A stretch of DNA of 64,000 nucleotides from positions 704,501 to 768,500 of the forward strand of contig NZ_RBXD01000001.1 of the NCBI RefSeq assembly GCF_003634825.1. Direction: 5' to 3'. A model generated the notes under the pieces. The model worked only from the letters and a program-made list of their open reading frames with translations. It was not told where the DNA came from and searched no databases. The position numbers were made by a program, and so were the translations under genes. Position 1 is the stretch's first letter, and each line of letters opens with the position of its first letter. This document shows, in pieces, positions 27,135 through 35,968 of the stretch. Source of the stretch: Flavobacterium sp. 123. Its GTDB lineage: Bacteria; Bacteroidota; Bacteroidia; Flavobacteriales; Flavobacteriaceae.

Positions 27135-27548
27135 ATGCTTTCACACAAGACTAAATACGCACTCAAAGCACTTCTGTTTTTAGCCAAACAAGACGAAGGA
27201 TATATAGCAAGAACAAGTGAAATTGCAGAAGGTGCTAGTATTCCTAAAAAGTTTTTGGAACAAATATTATTGGATCTAAAAAGAGGACATTTTGTAGGTA
27301 GCAAACAAGGAAAATTTGGAGGCTACTATCTTTTAAAATCAAAAAGCACAATAACTTTAGCAGATATTCATCGATTATTTGACGGTGCAATTGCATTATT
27401 ACCTTGTGCCTCTCTAAATTTTTACGAGCCTTGCTTAGATTGTAAAACCGAGTCAGAATGCGCCCTTAGACACGGATTAATTGCTATTAGAGAAAAGACT
27501 TTGGCTGCAATGGAAAGCATAACTATTGACTCATTAGTAAAAAAATAA
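27135..27548 (+). CDS. Rrf2-family transcriptional regulator
   Basis: The winged helix (KTKYALKALLFLAKQ, ARTSEIAEGASIPKKFLEQILL, GSKQGKFGGYYL) is typical of Rrf2. Four cysteines follow in PCASLNFYEPCLDCKTESEC, with spacing C-x8-C-x2-C-x5-C, different from the NsrR-like protein at 7108. It could carry a metal or Fe-S cluster, or act as a CymR-like cysteine regulator. At 137 residues it is full length. A long non-coding gap and the phosphate operon follow; a regulatory link to either is unproven. Confidence 0.86.
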   Translation: MLSHKTKYALKALLFLAKQDEGYIARTSEIAEGASIPKKFLEQILLDLKRGHFVGSKQGKFGGYYLLKSKSTITLADIHRLFDGAIALLPCASLNFYEPCLDCKTESECALRHGLIAIREKTLAAMESITIDSLVKK

Positions 27549-27940
27549 AAAAATATTTTTTAAACCCTACTACTTTAATAGAATTTATATATATTTGCAT
27601 CGAATTACAAAAGCAACTTCTTTTTTTAAACAAAAAAATAATACATATTAGAAGTAATTTTTAAAAAGAGTAGTAATTAAACAATAATGTTATAAGTGAT
27701 TTTAAACTATACTAATTACATATAATATATATATTTTAAATATGAAAAATAGAGAACCGAAAAAAAATTTATTAAACCTAGACTCTAAAGTAAAGAGAAT
27801 TTTTAATTTCAAAAAAGTGTGTAGATTCAACATTATGTGCCCTCGGGCATAGTAAATGAATATGGGATTTGAGTTTTAGAAACACAACCCCAATAGAATA
27901 AAAGGAATAAACACAAAATTAAAAAATTAAAAAATCAATT
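27549..27940 (+). promoter_or_regulatory. long leader/control region of the phosphate uptake operon
   Basis: This 392-base AT-rich gap holds a -7 element TATATTTG at 27590-27597, without an obvious TTG at -33, giving a leader of about 335 bases if used. Inside it are a 36-codon ORF (27742-27852) and a short GC-rich palindrome TGCCC-tc-GGGCA (27838-27849) that stands out from the surroundings. ACTTCT (27617-27622) and AGAAGT further on can pair. No recognisable Pho box or known riboswitch was seen. Confidence 0.5.
27742..27852 (+). CDS. possible 36-residue basic leader peptide
   Basis: ATG 27742 to TAG 27850-27852 encodes a basic peptide (about ten Lys/Arg) with two Cys, ending CPRA. It has no signal or known motif. 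Its stop overlaps the GC-rich palindrome of the leader, so a regulatory leader peptide is possible; chance is equally likely. Confidence 0.22.
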   Translation: MKNREPKKNLLNLDSKVKRIFNFKKVCRFNIMCPRA

Positions 27941-29089
27941 ATGAACACAAAAAAAATACTATTAATACTTATTGCATTCTTCACAATAGGAATTGCAAAT
28001 GCACAATCATCAGATGACGTTCTTAACTTACTTATTCAAAAAGGGCTAGTAAAACAAAATGATGCAGACTCCATTAGAGCAGATTACGCATTGAAACAAC
28101 AAGACATCAAAGAAAAACAGAAATTATTTAATGTTCTTTCTAGCCGAAATATAAACATTGGAGGATATACTCAAGTACGCTATCAATCATTACAAGAACC
28201 AGGAAAACCAGATGGTTTTGACATCAGAAGAGCAAGATTTGATATTAAAGGAAACTTTTCGCCTGAATGGGAATATAGATTACAGACAGATTTTGCTGTA
28301 AGTCCGAAAATTATTGACGCCTATTTTACATACAAACCTTATGATTATTTAAAAATAACTGGGGGACAATTTTTAATCCCAAACTCTTTAGAAAGCACAA
28401 CATCTGACAACACACTAGAAACAATTGATAGAGCACAAATAAGCGGATTAGTAGGAAGAAACAAAGACGCTATTGGGGATCAAAATGGTCGTGACATAGG
28501 ATTGCAAGTAAGCGGAAGTTTATTTAAAACAGAATCAAATCGTTTTCTTTTAGACTATTACATAGCTTATTTTAATGGACAAGGAATTAACATTGCCGCT
28601 GACAAAAACGAATCTAAAGATATTGCAGCCCGAGTTGTTGCGCATCCATATGAGTTTTTAGACTTTGGTATCTCCTATTCTAATGGTTTTGACTCGTGGG
28701 GAACACCTGCAAAAAACCAAGTCCAAAATAGAATTGGAGCTGATGTATCTGTAAACTATAATGATTTTTCTTTTAGAGCAGAATATTTGCAAGCACAACA
28801 AGGCTCTTATTTAGTGAGTGGCGTTACGAAAGATCTAGTAAAAGATGGATGGTATGCACAAGTTGGCTATTTTATATTGCCGAAGAAATTTCAATTTGTG
28901 GCTAAATACGACACTTTCGATCCAACAAAAAACAACCCTAAGAATGATATTACAACATTCTACACTCTTGGAACAAATTATCACATAAACAGTTTTGTGA
29001 AGTTTCAAGTGAATTACAAACATAAAAATGAGCAAAGAGGCACCATCAATAAAGATGAAATTGTTGCACAATTACAACTAAAATTTTAA
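27941..29089 (+). CDS. OprO/OprP-family phosphate-type porin
   Basis: A signal peptide (MNTKKILLILIAFFTIGIANAQ) is followed by a short helical N-terminal stretch (LLIQKGLVKQNDADSIRADY) and a beta-barrel that fits the phosphate-selective porin O/P family: GGYTQVRYQ, DGFDIRRARFDIKG, EWEYRLQTDFA, KITGGQFLIPNSLES and the ending IVAQLQLKF with a terminal aromatic. It should let phosphate or polyphosphate cross the outer membrane. As the first gene of a run with pstS-pstC-pstA-pstB, its role in phosphate uptake is well supported by context. Confidence 0.9.
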   Translation: MNTKKILLILIAFFTIGIANAQSSDDVLNLLIQKGLVKQNDADSIRADYALKQQDIKEKQKLFNVLSSRNINIGGYTQVRYQSLQEPGKPDGFDIRRARFDIKGNFSPEWEYRLQTDFAVSPKIIDAYFTYKPYDYLKITGGQFLIPNSLESTTSDNTLETIDRAQISGLVGRNKDAIGDQNGRDIGLQVSGSLFKTESNRFLLDYYIAYFNGQGINIAADKNESKDIAARVVAHPYEFLDFGISYSNGFDSWGTPAKNQVQNRIGADVSVNYNDFSFRAEYLQAQQGSYLVSGVTKDLVKDGWYAQVGYFILPKKFQFVAKYDTFDPTKNNPKNDITTFYTLGTNYHINSFVKFQVNYKHKNEQRGTINKDEIVAQLQLKF

Positions 29090-29102
29090 ATACTAAATAA
29101 AC

Positions 29103-30050
29103 ATGAAAACATATAAACTATCAACACTAGCAGTAATTATTCTATTGCTTACAAATGGGAACTTCACTAAAGTATCCGCACAAGATTTATCAGGAAACAT
29201 CAGTATCTCTGGAGCATTTGCTTTATACCCAATTACTGTGAAATGGGCAGAGGAATTTAAAAAAACACATCCAAAAGTCAAAATAGACATTCAAGCTGGT
29301 GGTGCTGGAAAAGGAATTACAGATGTATTATCTAAAGTAACGGATATTGGATTAGTATCGAGAGACCTTAACGCTGCTGAATATAAAAAAGGAGCTTATG
29401 CCGTTGCTGTCACTAAAGACGCAGTAATTCCAACCATAAGCACAACAAGCCCATACACAAAAGTATTATATGAAAAAGGGGTTAAAAAAGAAGCGTTTAA
29501 CAACATATTTATCACCGGTAAATATAAAACTTGGAACACATTAGGTTTCAAAAGCACAGCACCAATTCATGTATATACAAGATCTGATGCTGCAGGAGCA
29601 GCAGAAACTTGGGCAAAATATTTTGGTAAAAAACAAGAAGATTTACAAGGAGTAGCCGTTTTTGGTGACCCAGGATTAGCACAAGCTGTAAAAAGAGATC
29701 CTTCAGGTTTAGGGTTTAATAACATTGTTTACATCTACGATACGAAAAGTAACAAACCAATTAATGGAATTGTACCTGTACCAATTGACCTTAATAATAA
29801 TGGAAAATTAGATCCTGACGAAGATTTCTATAATGATATTAATCAATTAATTGCTGCTATTGTAGCTGGTAAATATCCTTCGCCTCCTGCCAGAGATTTA
29901 TATTATGTAACTGTTGGAAAACCAAAAAATCCAATTGTAAAAGAATTCATAAAATACATCCTTACTGACGGACAAAAATATGTTACGGAAGCAGGTTACA
30001 TAAAATTTTCTAAAGAAAAATTAAACAAAGAGTTAGAAAAAGTTAAGTAA
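29103..30050 (+). CDS. pstS: phosphate ABC transporter substrate-binding protein
   Basis: PstS binds phosphate in the periplasm for the PstCAB importer. A signal peptide ends near VSAQD. The binding-protein fold shows SISGAFALYPITVKWAEEFK, VKIDIQAGGAGKGI, DIGLVSRDLN and TRSDAAGAAETWAKYFG, with Ser/Thr/Asp residues of the phosphate pocket. The 315 residues are typical. It follows the porin by 13 bases. A stable hairpin in the 68-base gap to pstC may lower expression of the downstream genes relative to pstS. Confidence 0.92.
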   Translation: MKTYKLSTLAVIILLLTNGNFTKVSAQDLSGNISISGAFALYPITVKWAEEFKKTHPKVKIDIQAGGAGKGITDVLSKVTDIGLVSRDLNAAEYKKGAYAVAVTKDAVIPTISTTSPYTKVLYEKGVKKEAFNNIFITGKYKTWNTLGFKSTAPIHVYTRSDAAGAAETWAKYFGKKQEDLQGVAVFGDPGLAQAVKRDPSGLGFNNIVYIYDTKSNKPINGIVPVPIDLNNNGKLDPDEDFYNDINQLIAAIVAGKYPSPPARDLYYVTVGKPKNPIVKEFIKYILTDGQKYVTEAGYIKFSKEKLNKELEKVK

Positions 30051-30073
30051 CAAAATCATAGAAATTAATTAAT

Positions 30074-30105
30074 ACCCCATCCGAAATATCTTTTAAAGAT
30101 GGGGT
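30074..30105 (+). terminator. hairpin between pstS and pstC, possible attenuator
   Basis: ACCCCATC and GATGGGGT form a perfect 8-base stem with a 16-base loop, followed by AAATTTG rather than a long T run. It could slow transcription or protect the pstS 3' end. Confidence 0.5.
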
Positions 30106-30118
30106 TAAATTTGAATAA

Positions 30119-31012
30119 ATGAAAAATATAAGACTATTAAAAGATAGTTTCTTTAGCAAAATTTTCTTTGTGCTTACCATTCTATCTATATCTACGGTTT
30201 TATTATTAGGATTTGGTTTGTACTATAAGTCAATCCCTGTATTAAGTACCAACTCATTATCTAACTTACTTTTTTCCTCTGAATGGAAGCCTTTCAAAGA
30301 ATCTTTTGGTTTTTATTCCTATATCATGGGAACACTTTGGGTAACCGGAATCTCCATTTTAATTGCATTACCGTTATCAATATTAACAGCCATTTATCTT
30401 TCGGAGTATGCTCCTATTCGAGTAAAAAAAATTGTTTTGCCTTTAATAGAACTATTATCTGGAATTCCACCAGTACTTTTTGGTGTATGGGGAGGCTTAG
30501 TAATCGTTCCTTTAATACAAGAAAAAATAGCCCCTCATTTTGTTGAATTCAACACAGGATATTCTGTTTTAGCAGGTGGAATTGTACTGGCTATTATGAT
30601 TTTCCCACTCATTATAAGCATCTTAATTGAAGTATTTGATAATGTACCTCAAGAATTGCGTGATGCTTCTTTATCATTAGGTGCAACCAAATGGCAAACC
30701 GTAAAAAAAGTATTATTACGACGTTCAACAGAAGGAATAATTGCAGCGACTGTTTTGGCTATTTCAAGAGCATTTGGAGAAACAATTGCTGTATTAATGG
30801 TCTGTGGAAATTTAGCACAAATCCCCACAAGCGTTTTCGATTCGGGATATCCGTTGCCTGCACTTATAGCTAATAACTATGGCGAAATGATGTCTATTCC
30901 AATGTATGATTCTGCGTTAATGTTTGCCGCTTTATTATTATTTGTCATTATCTTTTTATTTAATGCTATTTCGAGAATTATATTATTTCGAATCGAAAAA
31001 AGAACGAATTAA
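30119..31012 (+). CDS. pstC: phosphate ABC transporter permease PstC
   Basis: This inner-membrane permease has about six spans. The family blocks are FGFYSYIMGTLWVTGISILIA, LPLSILTAIYLSEYAP, ELLSGIPPVLFGVWG and the EAA-type coupling loop EVFDNVPQELRDASLSLGATKWQTVKKV, then AISRAFGETIAVLMVCGN. The 297 residues match PstC. It pairs with PstA encoded 11 bases downstream. Confidence 0.93.
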   Translation: MKNIRLLKDSFFSKIFFVLTILSISTVLLLGFGLYYKSIPVLSTNSLSNLLFSSEWKPFKESFGFYSYIMGTLWVTGISILIALPLSILTAIYLSEYAPIRVKKIVLPLIELLSGIPPVLFGVWGGLVIVPLIQEKIAPHFVEFNTGYSVLAGGIVLAIMIFPLIISILIEVFDNVPQELRDASLSLGATKWQTVKKVLLRRSTEGIIAATVLAISRAFGETIAVLMVCGNLAQIPTSVFDSGYPLPALIANNYGEMMSIPMYDSALMFAALLLFVIIFLFNAISRIILFRIEKRTN

Positions 31013-31023
31013 ATCATATCAAA

Positions 31024-31863
31024 ATGAGAAAAATAGAAGAAAACATATTTAAAGTTTTGATGATTGCAAGTACCATCATCATTTCAAGCACCTTATTTTT
31101 GATACTATACACCATTTTTTCAAAAGGTGTGGGCTCATTAAGTTGGGACATGATTTCAAAAATACCTGAAGGAGGATTTTACATTGGTAAAGGAGGAGGA
31201 ATTCTAAATGCAATTATTGGTTCGATTTACATTACCATAGGATCTACCGTATTAGGACTAATAATAAGTTTACCTATTGTAATTTATATCAATACCTATG
31301 CAAAGAAAAATTCACTACTAGCGAACATAACCCGATTGAGTTATGATATCTTATTTGGAATTCCATCTATTGTTTATGGTGCTTTTGGGTTTGTAATTAT
31401 GGTTTACTTTGGGTTAAAAACATCATTATTAGCAGGAATAATAACGGTAACTTTATTAATAATTCCCATTTTAGTACGAGCAATTGATGAAGTAGTTCGG
31501 GTTGTACCAGAGGATATGAGTAACGCTGTTTATTCGCTTGGTGCCACACGTTATGAAACTGCAAAAATCCTGTTAAGGCAATCTACTTCTGGAATCATTA
31601 CGGCTGTTTTATTATCATTTGGTAGGGCTATTGGTGACGCTGCCTGTGTGTTATTTACTGCCGGTTTTACGGATAGCATTCCTACCTCACTAGATCAACC
31701 TGCAGCAACATTACCACTATCAATATTTTTTCAATTGAGTAGCCCAATTCCTGAAGTTCAAAACCGAGCCTATGCCGCTGCCGTTATTCTAACCATAATT
31801 GTTTTAATAATTAGTATTACCGCAAAAATAGCAAGCAAAAACCTTTCAAAAAATAAAATATGA
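31024..31863 (+). CDS. pstA: phosphate ABC transporter permease PstA
   Basis: The second permease shows GGGILNAIIGSIYITIGSTV, YDILFGIPSIVYGAFGF and the coupling loop VVRVVPEDMSNAVYSLGATRYETAKI, then SFGRAIGDAACVLFTAGF. About six membrane spans in 279 residues. The stop overlaps the pstB start by four bases (ATGA type), so the ATPase is coupled to it. Confidence 0.93.
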   Translation: MRKIEENIFKVLMIASTIIISSTLFLILYTIFSKGVGSLSWDMISKIPEGGFYIGKGGGILNAIIGSIYITIGSTVLGLIISLPIVIYINTYAKKNSLLANITRLSYDILFGIPSIVYGAFGFVIMVYFGLKTSLLAGIITVTLLIIPILVRAIDEVVRVVPEDMSNAVYSLGATRYETAKILLRQSTSGIITAVLLSFGRAIGDAACVLFTAGFTDSIPTSLDQPAATLPLSIFFQLSSPIPEVQNRAYAAAVILTIIVLIISITAKIASKNLSKNKI

Positions 31864-32621
31864 TTATTCAGCCACATATCAGCATTCAAAATCTTAACGT
31901 ACATATAGGAGACAATCACATCCTAAAAAACATCAATTTAGATATTCCAGACAAAAAAGTTACTTCTTTAATTGGCCCATCAGGTTGTGGAAAAACTACA
32001 TTGTTAAAAACCATGAACCGATTACTTGACAGACAAACTGATGTTCATGTAGAAGGAAAAGTCCTTGTAGATGGTGAAAATATCTACGATCCAAAAGTAG
32101 AGGTAACTCATATACGAAAAAAAATGGGGCTATTATCCCAAAGACCTTTCCCATTGCCAATGAATATTTATGACAATATTGCTTACGGACAACGAATTCA
32201 TGGAAATAATAACAAGAAAGAGTTAGACGAAATTGTTGAAAAATACCTTCGCGCTGTAAATCTTTGGGATGAAGTAAAAGACCGATTAAAAGCTCCTGCT
32301 ACAAGATTATCTATAGGACAACAACAACGTTTATGCCTTGCTAGAGGACTGGCCATTGAACCTGAAATTATCTTGGGTGATGAACCAACCTCAGCCCTTG
32401 ATCCTATTTCTACTCAAGCTATTGAGGAATTATTTTTGCAACTAAAAGACCAATATACTATTGTATTAGTAACACATATTTTGCGCCAAGCAAGAAGAGT
32501 TTCTGATTATGTAGGATTCGTATATATGGGAGAAATAATTGAATTTGGCCCTACTGAAGAAGTACTGCTTAACCCGAAAGAAAAACTAACAAAAGATTAT
32601 GTTAAAGGTTTCTTGAGTTAA
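31860..32621 (+). CDS. pstB: phosphate ABC transporter ATP-binding protein
   Basis: PstB powers phosphate import. Walker A is GPSGCGKTTLLKTMNRL, the Q-loop region is LLSQRPFPLPMNIYDNIAYG, the signature reads LSIGQQQRLCLARGLA and Walker B ILGDEPTSALDP, followed by the switch His in VTHILRQARR. The signature has Ile where LSGGQ is standard, and Gly precedes the Walker B Asp where Met is usual in PstB. Both are tolerable changes. No phoU follows; a bidirectional terminator ends the operon. Confidence 0.95.
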   Translation: MIIQPHISIQNLNVHIGDNHILKNINLDIPDKKVTSLIGPSGCGKTTLLKTMNRLLDRQTDVHVEGKVLVDGENIYDPKVEVTHIRKKMGLLSQRPFPLPMNIYDNIAYGQRIHGNNNKKELDEIVEKYLRAVNLWDEVKDRLKAPATRLSIGQQQRLCLARGLAIEPEIILGDEPTSALDPISTQAIEELFLQLKDQYTIVLVTHILRQARRVSDYVGFVYMGEIIEFGPTEEVLLNPKEKLTKDYVKGFLS

Positions 32622-32632
32622 AAATCCTGCAT

Positions 32633-32666
32633 AAAAAAAGTCCCAATTACTTGGGACTTTTTTTTA
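32633..32666. terminator. bidirectional terminator between pstB and der
   Basis: AGTCCCAA and TTGGGACT form a stem flanked by an A run and a T run, serving the two convergent genes. Confidence 0.88.
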
Positions 32667-33974
32667 TTTCTCTCTAATATAAATATCTATTGGCACTCCT
32701 GAGAAGTCCCAATTTTCTCTAATTTTATTTTCAAGGTAACGTTTGTACGGTTCCTTAACATATTGTGGCATATTGGCAAAAAACACAAACTGAGGAGTTG
32801 GTGTTGGCAACTGCATACAATATTTAATTTTCACATATTTACCTTTGGTTGCTGGTGGTGGGTACGCTTCAATTACTTTCAACATAAATTCGTTGAATTT
32901 TGAAGTCGCAATACGTTGTTGTCTATTTTCATAAACCTGAACTGTAGCTTCTAATGCTTTCAACAAACGTTGTTTAGTCAAAGCCGAAACAAAAAGAATA
33001 GGCACATCCGTAAATGGCATTAATTCTTTTCTAATTTTCTCTTCGTAATCACGGGTTGACATAGTATCCTTCTCTACTAAATCCCATTTGTTTACTAAAA
33101 TCACTACTCCTTTTCTGTTTTTTTCAGCCAACCAAAAAATACTTTGATCCTGTCCTTCAAATCCACGAGTAGCATCAATAATCAAAATACAAATATCCGC
33201 ATGTTCAATAGCACGAACAGAACGCATAACCGAATAAAACTCTAAATCTTCCTTAACTTTTGCTTTACGACGAATTCCGGCAGTATCTACCAAGTTAAAT
33301 TCGAAGCCAAAACGGTCAAATTTAGTGTCAATTGCATCACGAGTTGTTCCTGCAATATCCGTAACTATATATCTATCTTTACCAATCAAAGCATTAATAA
33401 AGCTTGATTTTCCTGCATTAGGTCGTCCTACAACTGCAAAACGAGGTAAAACTACTTCTTCTGTAACTGGTTCTGGTTTTTCTGGAAACGCATCAATCAA
33501 TGCATCTAACAAATCGCCTGTTCCACTTCCTGAAATACTGGCAAACGTGTAATACTCTCCTAAACCAAGGTTGTAAAACTCTATTGCATCTTTCTCACGC
33601 ATAGCATTATCCACCTTGTTTACAGCAAGTAAAACGGGTTTAGTTACTTTACGCAACAATCTTGCAACCGCATCATCCATAGGAGTAATTCCCTCCTCAA
33701 CATCAACCACAAAAATAATAACATCAGCTTCATCAATCGCTAATTCCACTTGTTTGCGGATTTCGCCTTCAAAAACGTCATCTGATCCACGGACATATCC
33801 ACCTGTATCAATTACAGAAAACTCTTTTCCGTTCCACTCGCTTTTACCATAGTTTCTATCTCGGGTCACCCCTGATACTGAATCTACAATAGCTTCTCTT
33901 CTTTGTATCAGCCTATTAAAGAGGGTTGATTTCCCCACATTAGGTCTTCCTACTATCGCAACAATGTTATTCAT
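32664..33974 (-). CDS. der: ribosome biogenesis GTPase Der (EngA)
   Basis: Der has two tandem GTPase domains and a KH-like C-terminal domain and is needed for 50S assembly. Domain 1 shows [19 protein letters not shown] and NKVD; domain 2 shows [19 protein letters not shown] and NKWD; the KH part includes [17 protein letters not shown]. The 436 residues fit. Its -7 element TACCTTTG lies 55 bases upstream on the minus strand. Confidence 0.97.
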   Translation of the reverse strand: MNNIVAIVGRPNVGKSTLFNRLIQRREAIVDSVSGVTRDRNYGKSEWNGKEFSVIDTGGYVRGSDDVFEGEIRKQVELAIDEADVIIFVVDVEEGITPMDDAVARLLRKVTKPVLLAVNKVDNAMREKDAIEFYNLGLGEYYTFASISGSGTGDLLDALIDAFPEKPEPVTEEVVLPRFAVVGRPNAGKSSFINALIGKDRYIVTDIAGTTRDAIDTKFDRFGFEFNLVDTAGIRRKAKVKEDLEFYSVMRSVRAIEHADICILIIDATRGFEGQDQSIFWLAEKNRKGVVILVNKWDLVEKDTMSTRDYEEKIRKELMPFTDVPILFVSALTKQRLLKALEATVQVYENRQQRIATSKFNEFMLKVIEAYPPPATKGKYVKIKYCMQLPTPTPQFVFFANMPQYVKEPYKRYLENKIRENWDFSGVPIDIYIREK

Positions 33975-34028
33975 AATATAAATTCAAATATTTATTTTTC
34001 TCGAATACTGCGGTGCAGTTTCGGGTTG

Positions 34029-34036
34029 CAAAGGTA
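34029..34036 (-). promoter_or_regulatory. -7 promoter element for der
   Basis: On the minus strand the sequence reads TACCTTTG, with TTG at 34057-34059 as a -33 element 20 bases upstream. This is a close match to the Bacteroidetes housekeeping promoter. Confidence 0.7.
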
Positions 34037-34113
34037 GTGTTTAAAAGCATGATTATCAATTTTTTTGGTATATTAGCAAAATTGTGCCGATTTATTACCA
34101 AAAATTTACTTTT

Positions 34114-34611
34114 ATGGATACTGATAATGAAATAAGACTTCGTTTACGATTTTACAAAGATGTCTCTGAAAACATTGATGCTTTGCGTGCTAAATTTGCA
34201 AAATACACTGAAATAAAATCCAATGATTACTTTGTAAAAATTAGAGGATACCATATTTGGCTCAACATAAAAGGTGCTCAAAAAACCTATTATTCCCCTC
34301 ATTTGCATATTGAATTAGAGAAAAAAACCGAAACCGAAACTCATATCCGTGGCTTGTTTGGTCCTGACCCTACGCTATGGACATTCTTCATGTTTCTACA
34401 CTTTATGGTAGCTGGAATTTTTTTGATTTTTTCAGGAATCGCTTATTCTAATTATGTGCTTAAAAATCCCATAACTATGGATTTAGTAGTGATGGCACTA
34501 ATGGTTTGTGTTTGGTTTTTATTGTATTTCATCGCCAAACAAATTCGGAAAAGTGGTCATAAACAAATGGACTATTTAGACGATTTATTCAACGAAATGA
34601 TTGCTTCCTAA
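34114..34611 (+). CDS. two-span membrane protein of unknown function
   Basis: The 165-residue product (start MDTDNEIRLRLRFYKD) has a soluble N-terminal half with a conserved-looking stretch (YFVKIRGYHIWLNIKGAQKTYYSPHLHIELE) and two adjacent membrane spans (FFMFLHFMVAGIFLIFSGIA and MDLVVMALMVCVWFLLYFIA) followed by a charged C-terminus. I prefer ATG 34114 over GTG 34084. Family not recognised; homologues next to der/era in flavobacteria would be expected from the context. Confidence 0.68.
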   Translation: MDTDNEIRLRLRFYKDVSENIDALRAKFAKYTEIKSNDYFVKIRGYHIWLNIKGAQKTYYSPHLHIELEKKTETETHIRGLFGPDPTLWTFFMFLHFMVAGIFLIFSGIAYSNYVLKNPITMDLVVMALMVCVWFLLYFIAKQIRKSGHKQMDYLDDLFNEMIAS

Positions 34612-34864
34612 ATATATTCTGGGAGCTTAATCCCGCTATCCACTTTATCTTTTCTTGCTCAAAAAAAGCAAGAAAAGGATGCCTCCCGAAGCTTCGGGAC
34701 TATCGGGGCTAAAAAAAATCGTAAAAGCATTAAATATGCTTTTACGATTTTTTTGTGTTCTGTTGATGCGTGAAGGATAGTAGTGGAAATCCTTTACTTT
34801 TTTTTCTTTAAAAAAGTAAAGATTGCAACGAATAGCCTGACCCTTTTTGGGTCACGCCCAAAAC
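34612..34864. repeat. hairpin-rich REP-like intergenic element
   Basis: This gap, with more GC than its surroundings, is packed with inverted repeats: CTTTTCTTGC/GCAAGAAAAG (34649-34677), a 16-base palindrome TCCCGAAGCTTCGGGA (34684-34699), a long stem ATCGTAAAAGCA/TGCTTTTACGAT extended by A and T runs (34712-34754), CTTTACTTTTTT/AAAAAAGTAAAG around 34792-34822, and TGACCC/GGGTCA near 34838-34854. The text matches a dispersed element I associate with Flavobacterium genomes, from memory rather than by search. The long A/T-flanked stem may also serve as a terminator for both neighbours. Confidence 0.65.
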
Positions 34865-35746
34865 TTATTGATTGTAACCGAAACGTTTTAGCATATTCGC
34901 ATTACTTCGCCAGTTTTTGTTGACTTTTACATACAATTCGATATGGATTTGTTTGCCAAAGAATTTTTCTAAATCGGCACGAGCATCCATTCCTACTTTC
35001 TTCAAAGCAGCGCCTTTATGCCCTATAATGATTCCTTTTTGGGTATCGCGCTCCACCATAATCAAGGAACGAATACGGATGATGTTATCGTCCTCAAAGA
35101 ATTCTTCGGTCACGATTTCAACCGCATATGGAATTTCTTTGCTGTAGTTCAATAATATTTTTTCACGAATGGTTTCATTAACGAAGAAACGTTCTGGTTT
35201 ATCCGTCAATTGATCTTTCGGGTAATAAGCAGGCGATTCTGGCAAGAGCGAAATGATTCTTTCAAAAACTTCTGGCACATTGAAATTCTGCAAAGCTGAT
35301 ATTGGGAAGATTTCTGCATTTGGCACTTTAGCCGTCCAGAATGCTACTTGTTCTTCTAATTGTTCTTGGTTTGAATTATCAATTTTGTTTAACAATAACA
35401 AAACTGGAATTTTAGCATGGATGATTTTATTGAAGAAAGCTTCGTCTTTCAACTCCTGCTCTCCTATCTCGACCATGTAAACTAAAATATCAGCATCCTC
35501 AAAAGCGGACTTCACAAAATTCATCATCGATTCCTGCATTTCATATGCTGGTTTGATGATACCTGGAGTATCTGATAAGATTAATTGAAAATCTTCTCCG
35601 TTTACAATTCCCAGAATTCTATGACGTGTTGTTTGTGCTTTTGATGTGATTATGGACAATCTTTCTCCAACAAAGGCATTCATTAGAGTTGATTTTCCAA
35701 CGTTTGGATTTCCTATGATGTTTACAAAACCTGCTTTATGTGACAT
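34865..35746 (-). CDS. era: GTPase Era
   Basis: Era binds 16S rRNA near its 3' end in 30S maturation. The GTPase domain carries [14 protein letters not shown], the switch sequence TTRHRILGIV, SDTPGI and LNKID; the C-terminal KH domain shows KGIIIGHKGAALKKVGMDARADLEKFFGKQ with the GxxG loop. The 293 residues are standard. Minus-strand TACCTTTG at 35767-35774 is a likely -7 element. Confidence 0.97.
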   Translation of the reverse strand: MSHKAGFVNIIGNPNVGKSTLMNAFVGERLSIITSKAQTTRHRILGIVNGEDFQLILSDTPGIIKPAYEMQESMMNFVKSAFEDADILVYMVEIGEQELKDEAFFNKIIHAKIPVLLLLNKIDNSNQEQLEEQVAFWTAKVPNAEIFPISALQNFNVPEVFERIISLLPESPAYYPKDQLTDKPERFFVNETIREKILLNYSKEIPYAVEIVTEEFFEDDNIIRIRSLIMVERDTQKGIIIGHKGAALKKVGMDARADLEKFFGKQIHIELYVKVNKNWRSNANMLKRFGYNQ

Positions 35747-35821
35747 TTCTATACTAATTTATCCTGCAAAGGTAGACATATCAAGTCAATAGACGAAATA
35801 AAACATTTTTTAAAATTTTCA

Positions 35822-35851
35822 TTGAAAATGTGAATTTTCGTTGTACATTTG
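35822..35851 (+). promoter_or_regulatory. promoter of the initiator tRNA pair
   Basis: TTG at 35822-35824 and TACATTTG at 35844-35851 are separated by 19 bases, which is the textbook Bacteroidetes -33/-7 arrangement. The first tRNA begins 12 bases further on. Confidence 0.75.
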
Positions 35852-35863
35852 CACCCGAAACAA

Positions 35864-35936
35864 CGCGGGATAGAGCAGTAGGCAGCTCGTCGGGCTCATA
35901 ACCCGAAGGTCACAGGTTCGAGTCCTGTTCCCGCTA
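35864..35936 (+). tRNA. tRNA-fMet (CAT), first copy
   Basis: The 73-base cloverleaf has acceptor CGCGGGA with TCCCGCT, anticodon loop CTCATAA and T arm ACAGG-TTCGAGT-CCTGT. Position 1 C does not pair with position 72 T, and three consecutive G-C pairs (GGG/CCC) close the anticodon stem. Both are initiator hallmarks, so this is the formyl-methionine tRNA rather than the elongator. CCA is not encoded. Confidence 0.95.
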
Positions 35937-35968
35937 CTAAGAATTTTATTGAAATTACAAACGCACAT

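Noticed and set aside
27838..27849. TGCCC-tc-GGGCA as a terminator
   Set aside because: The loop would be two bases and no T run follows; it is more likely an operator or chance.
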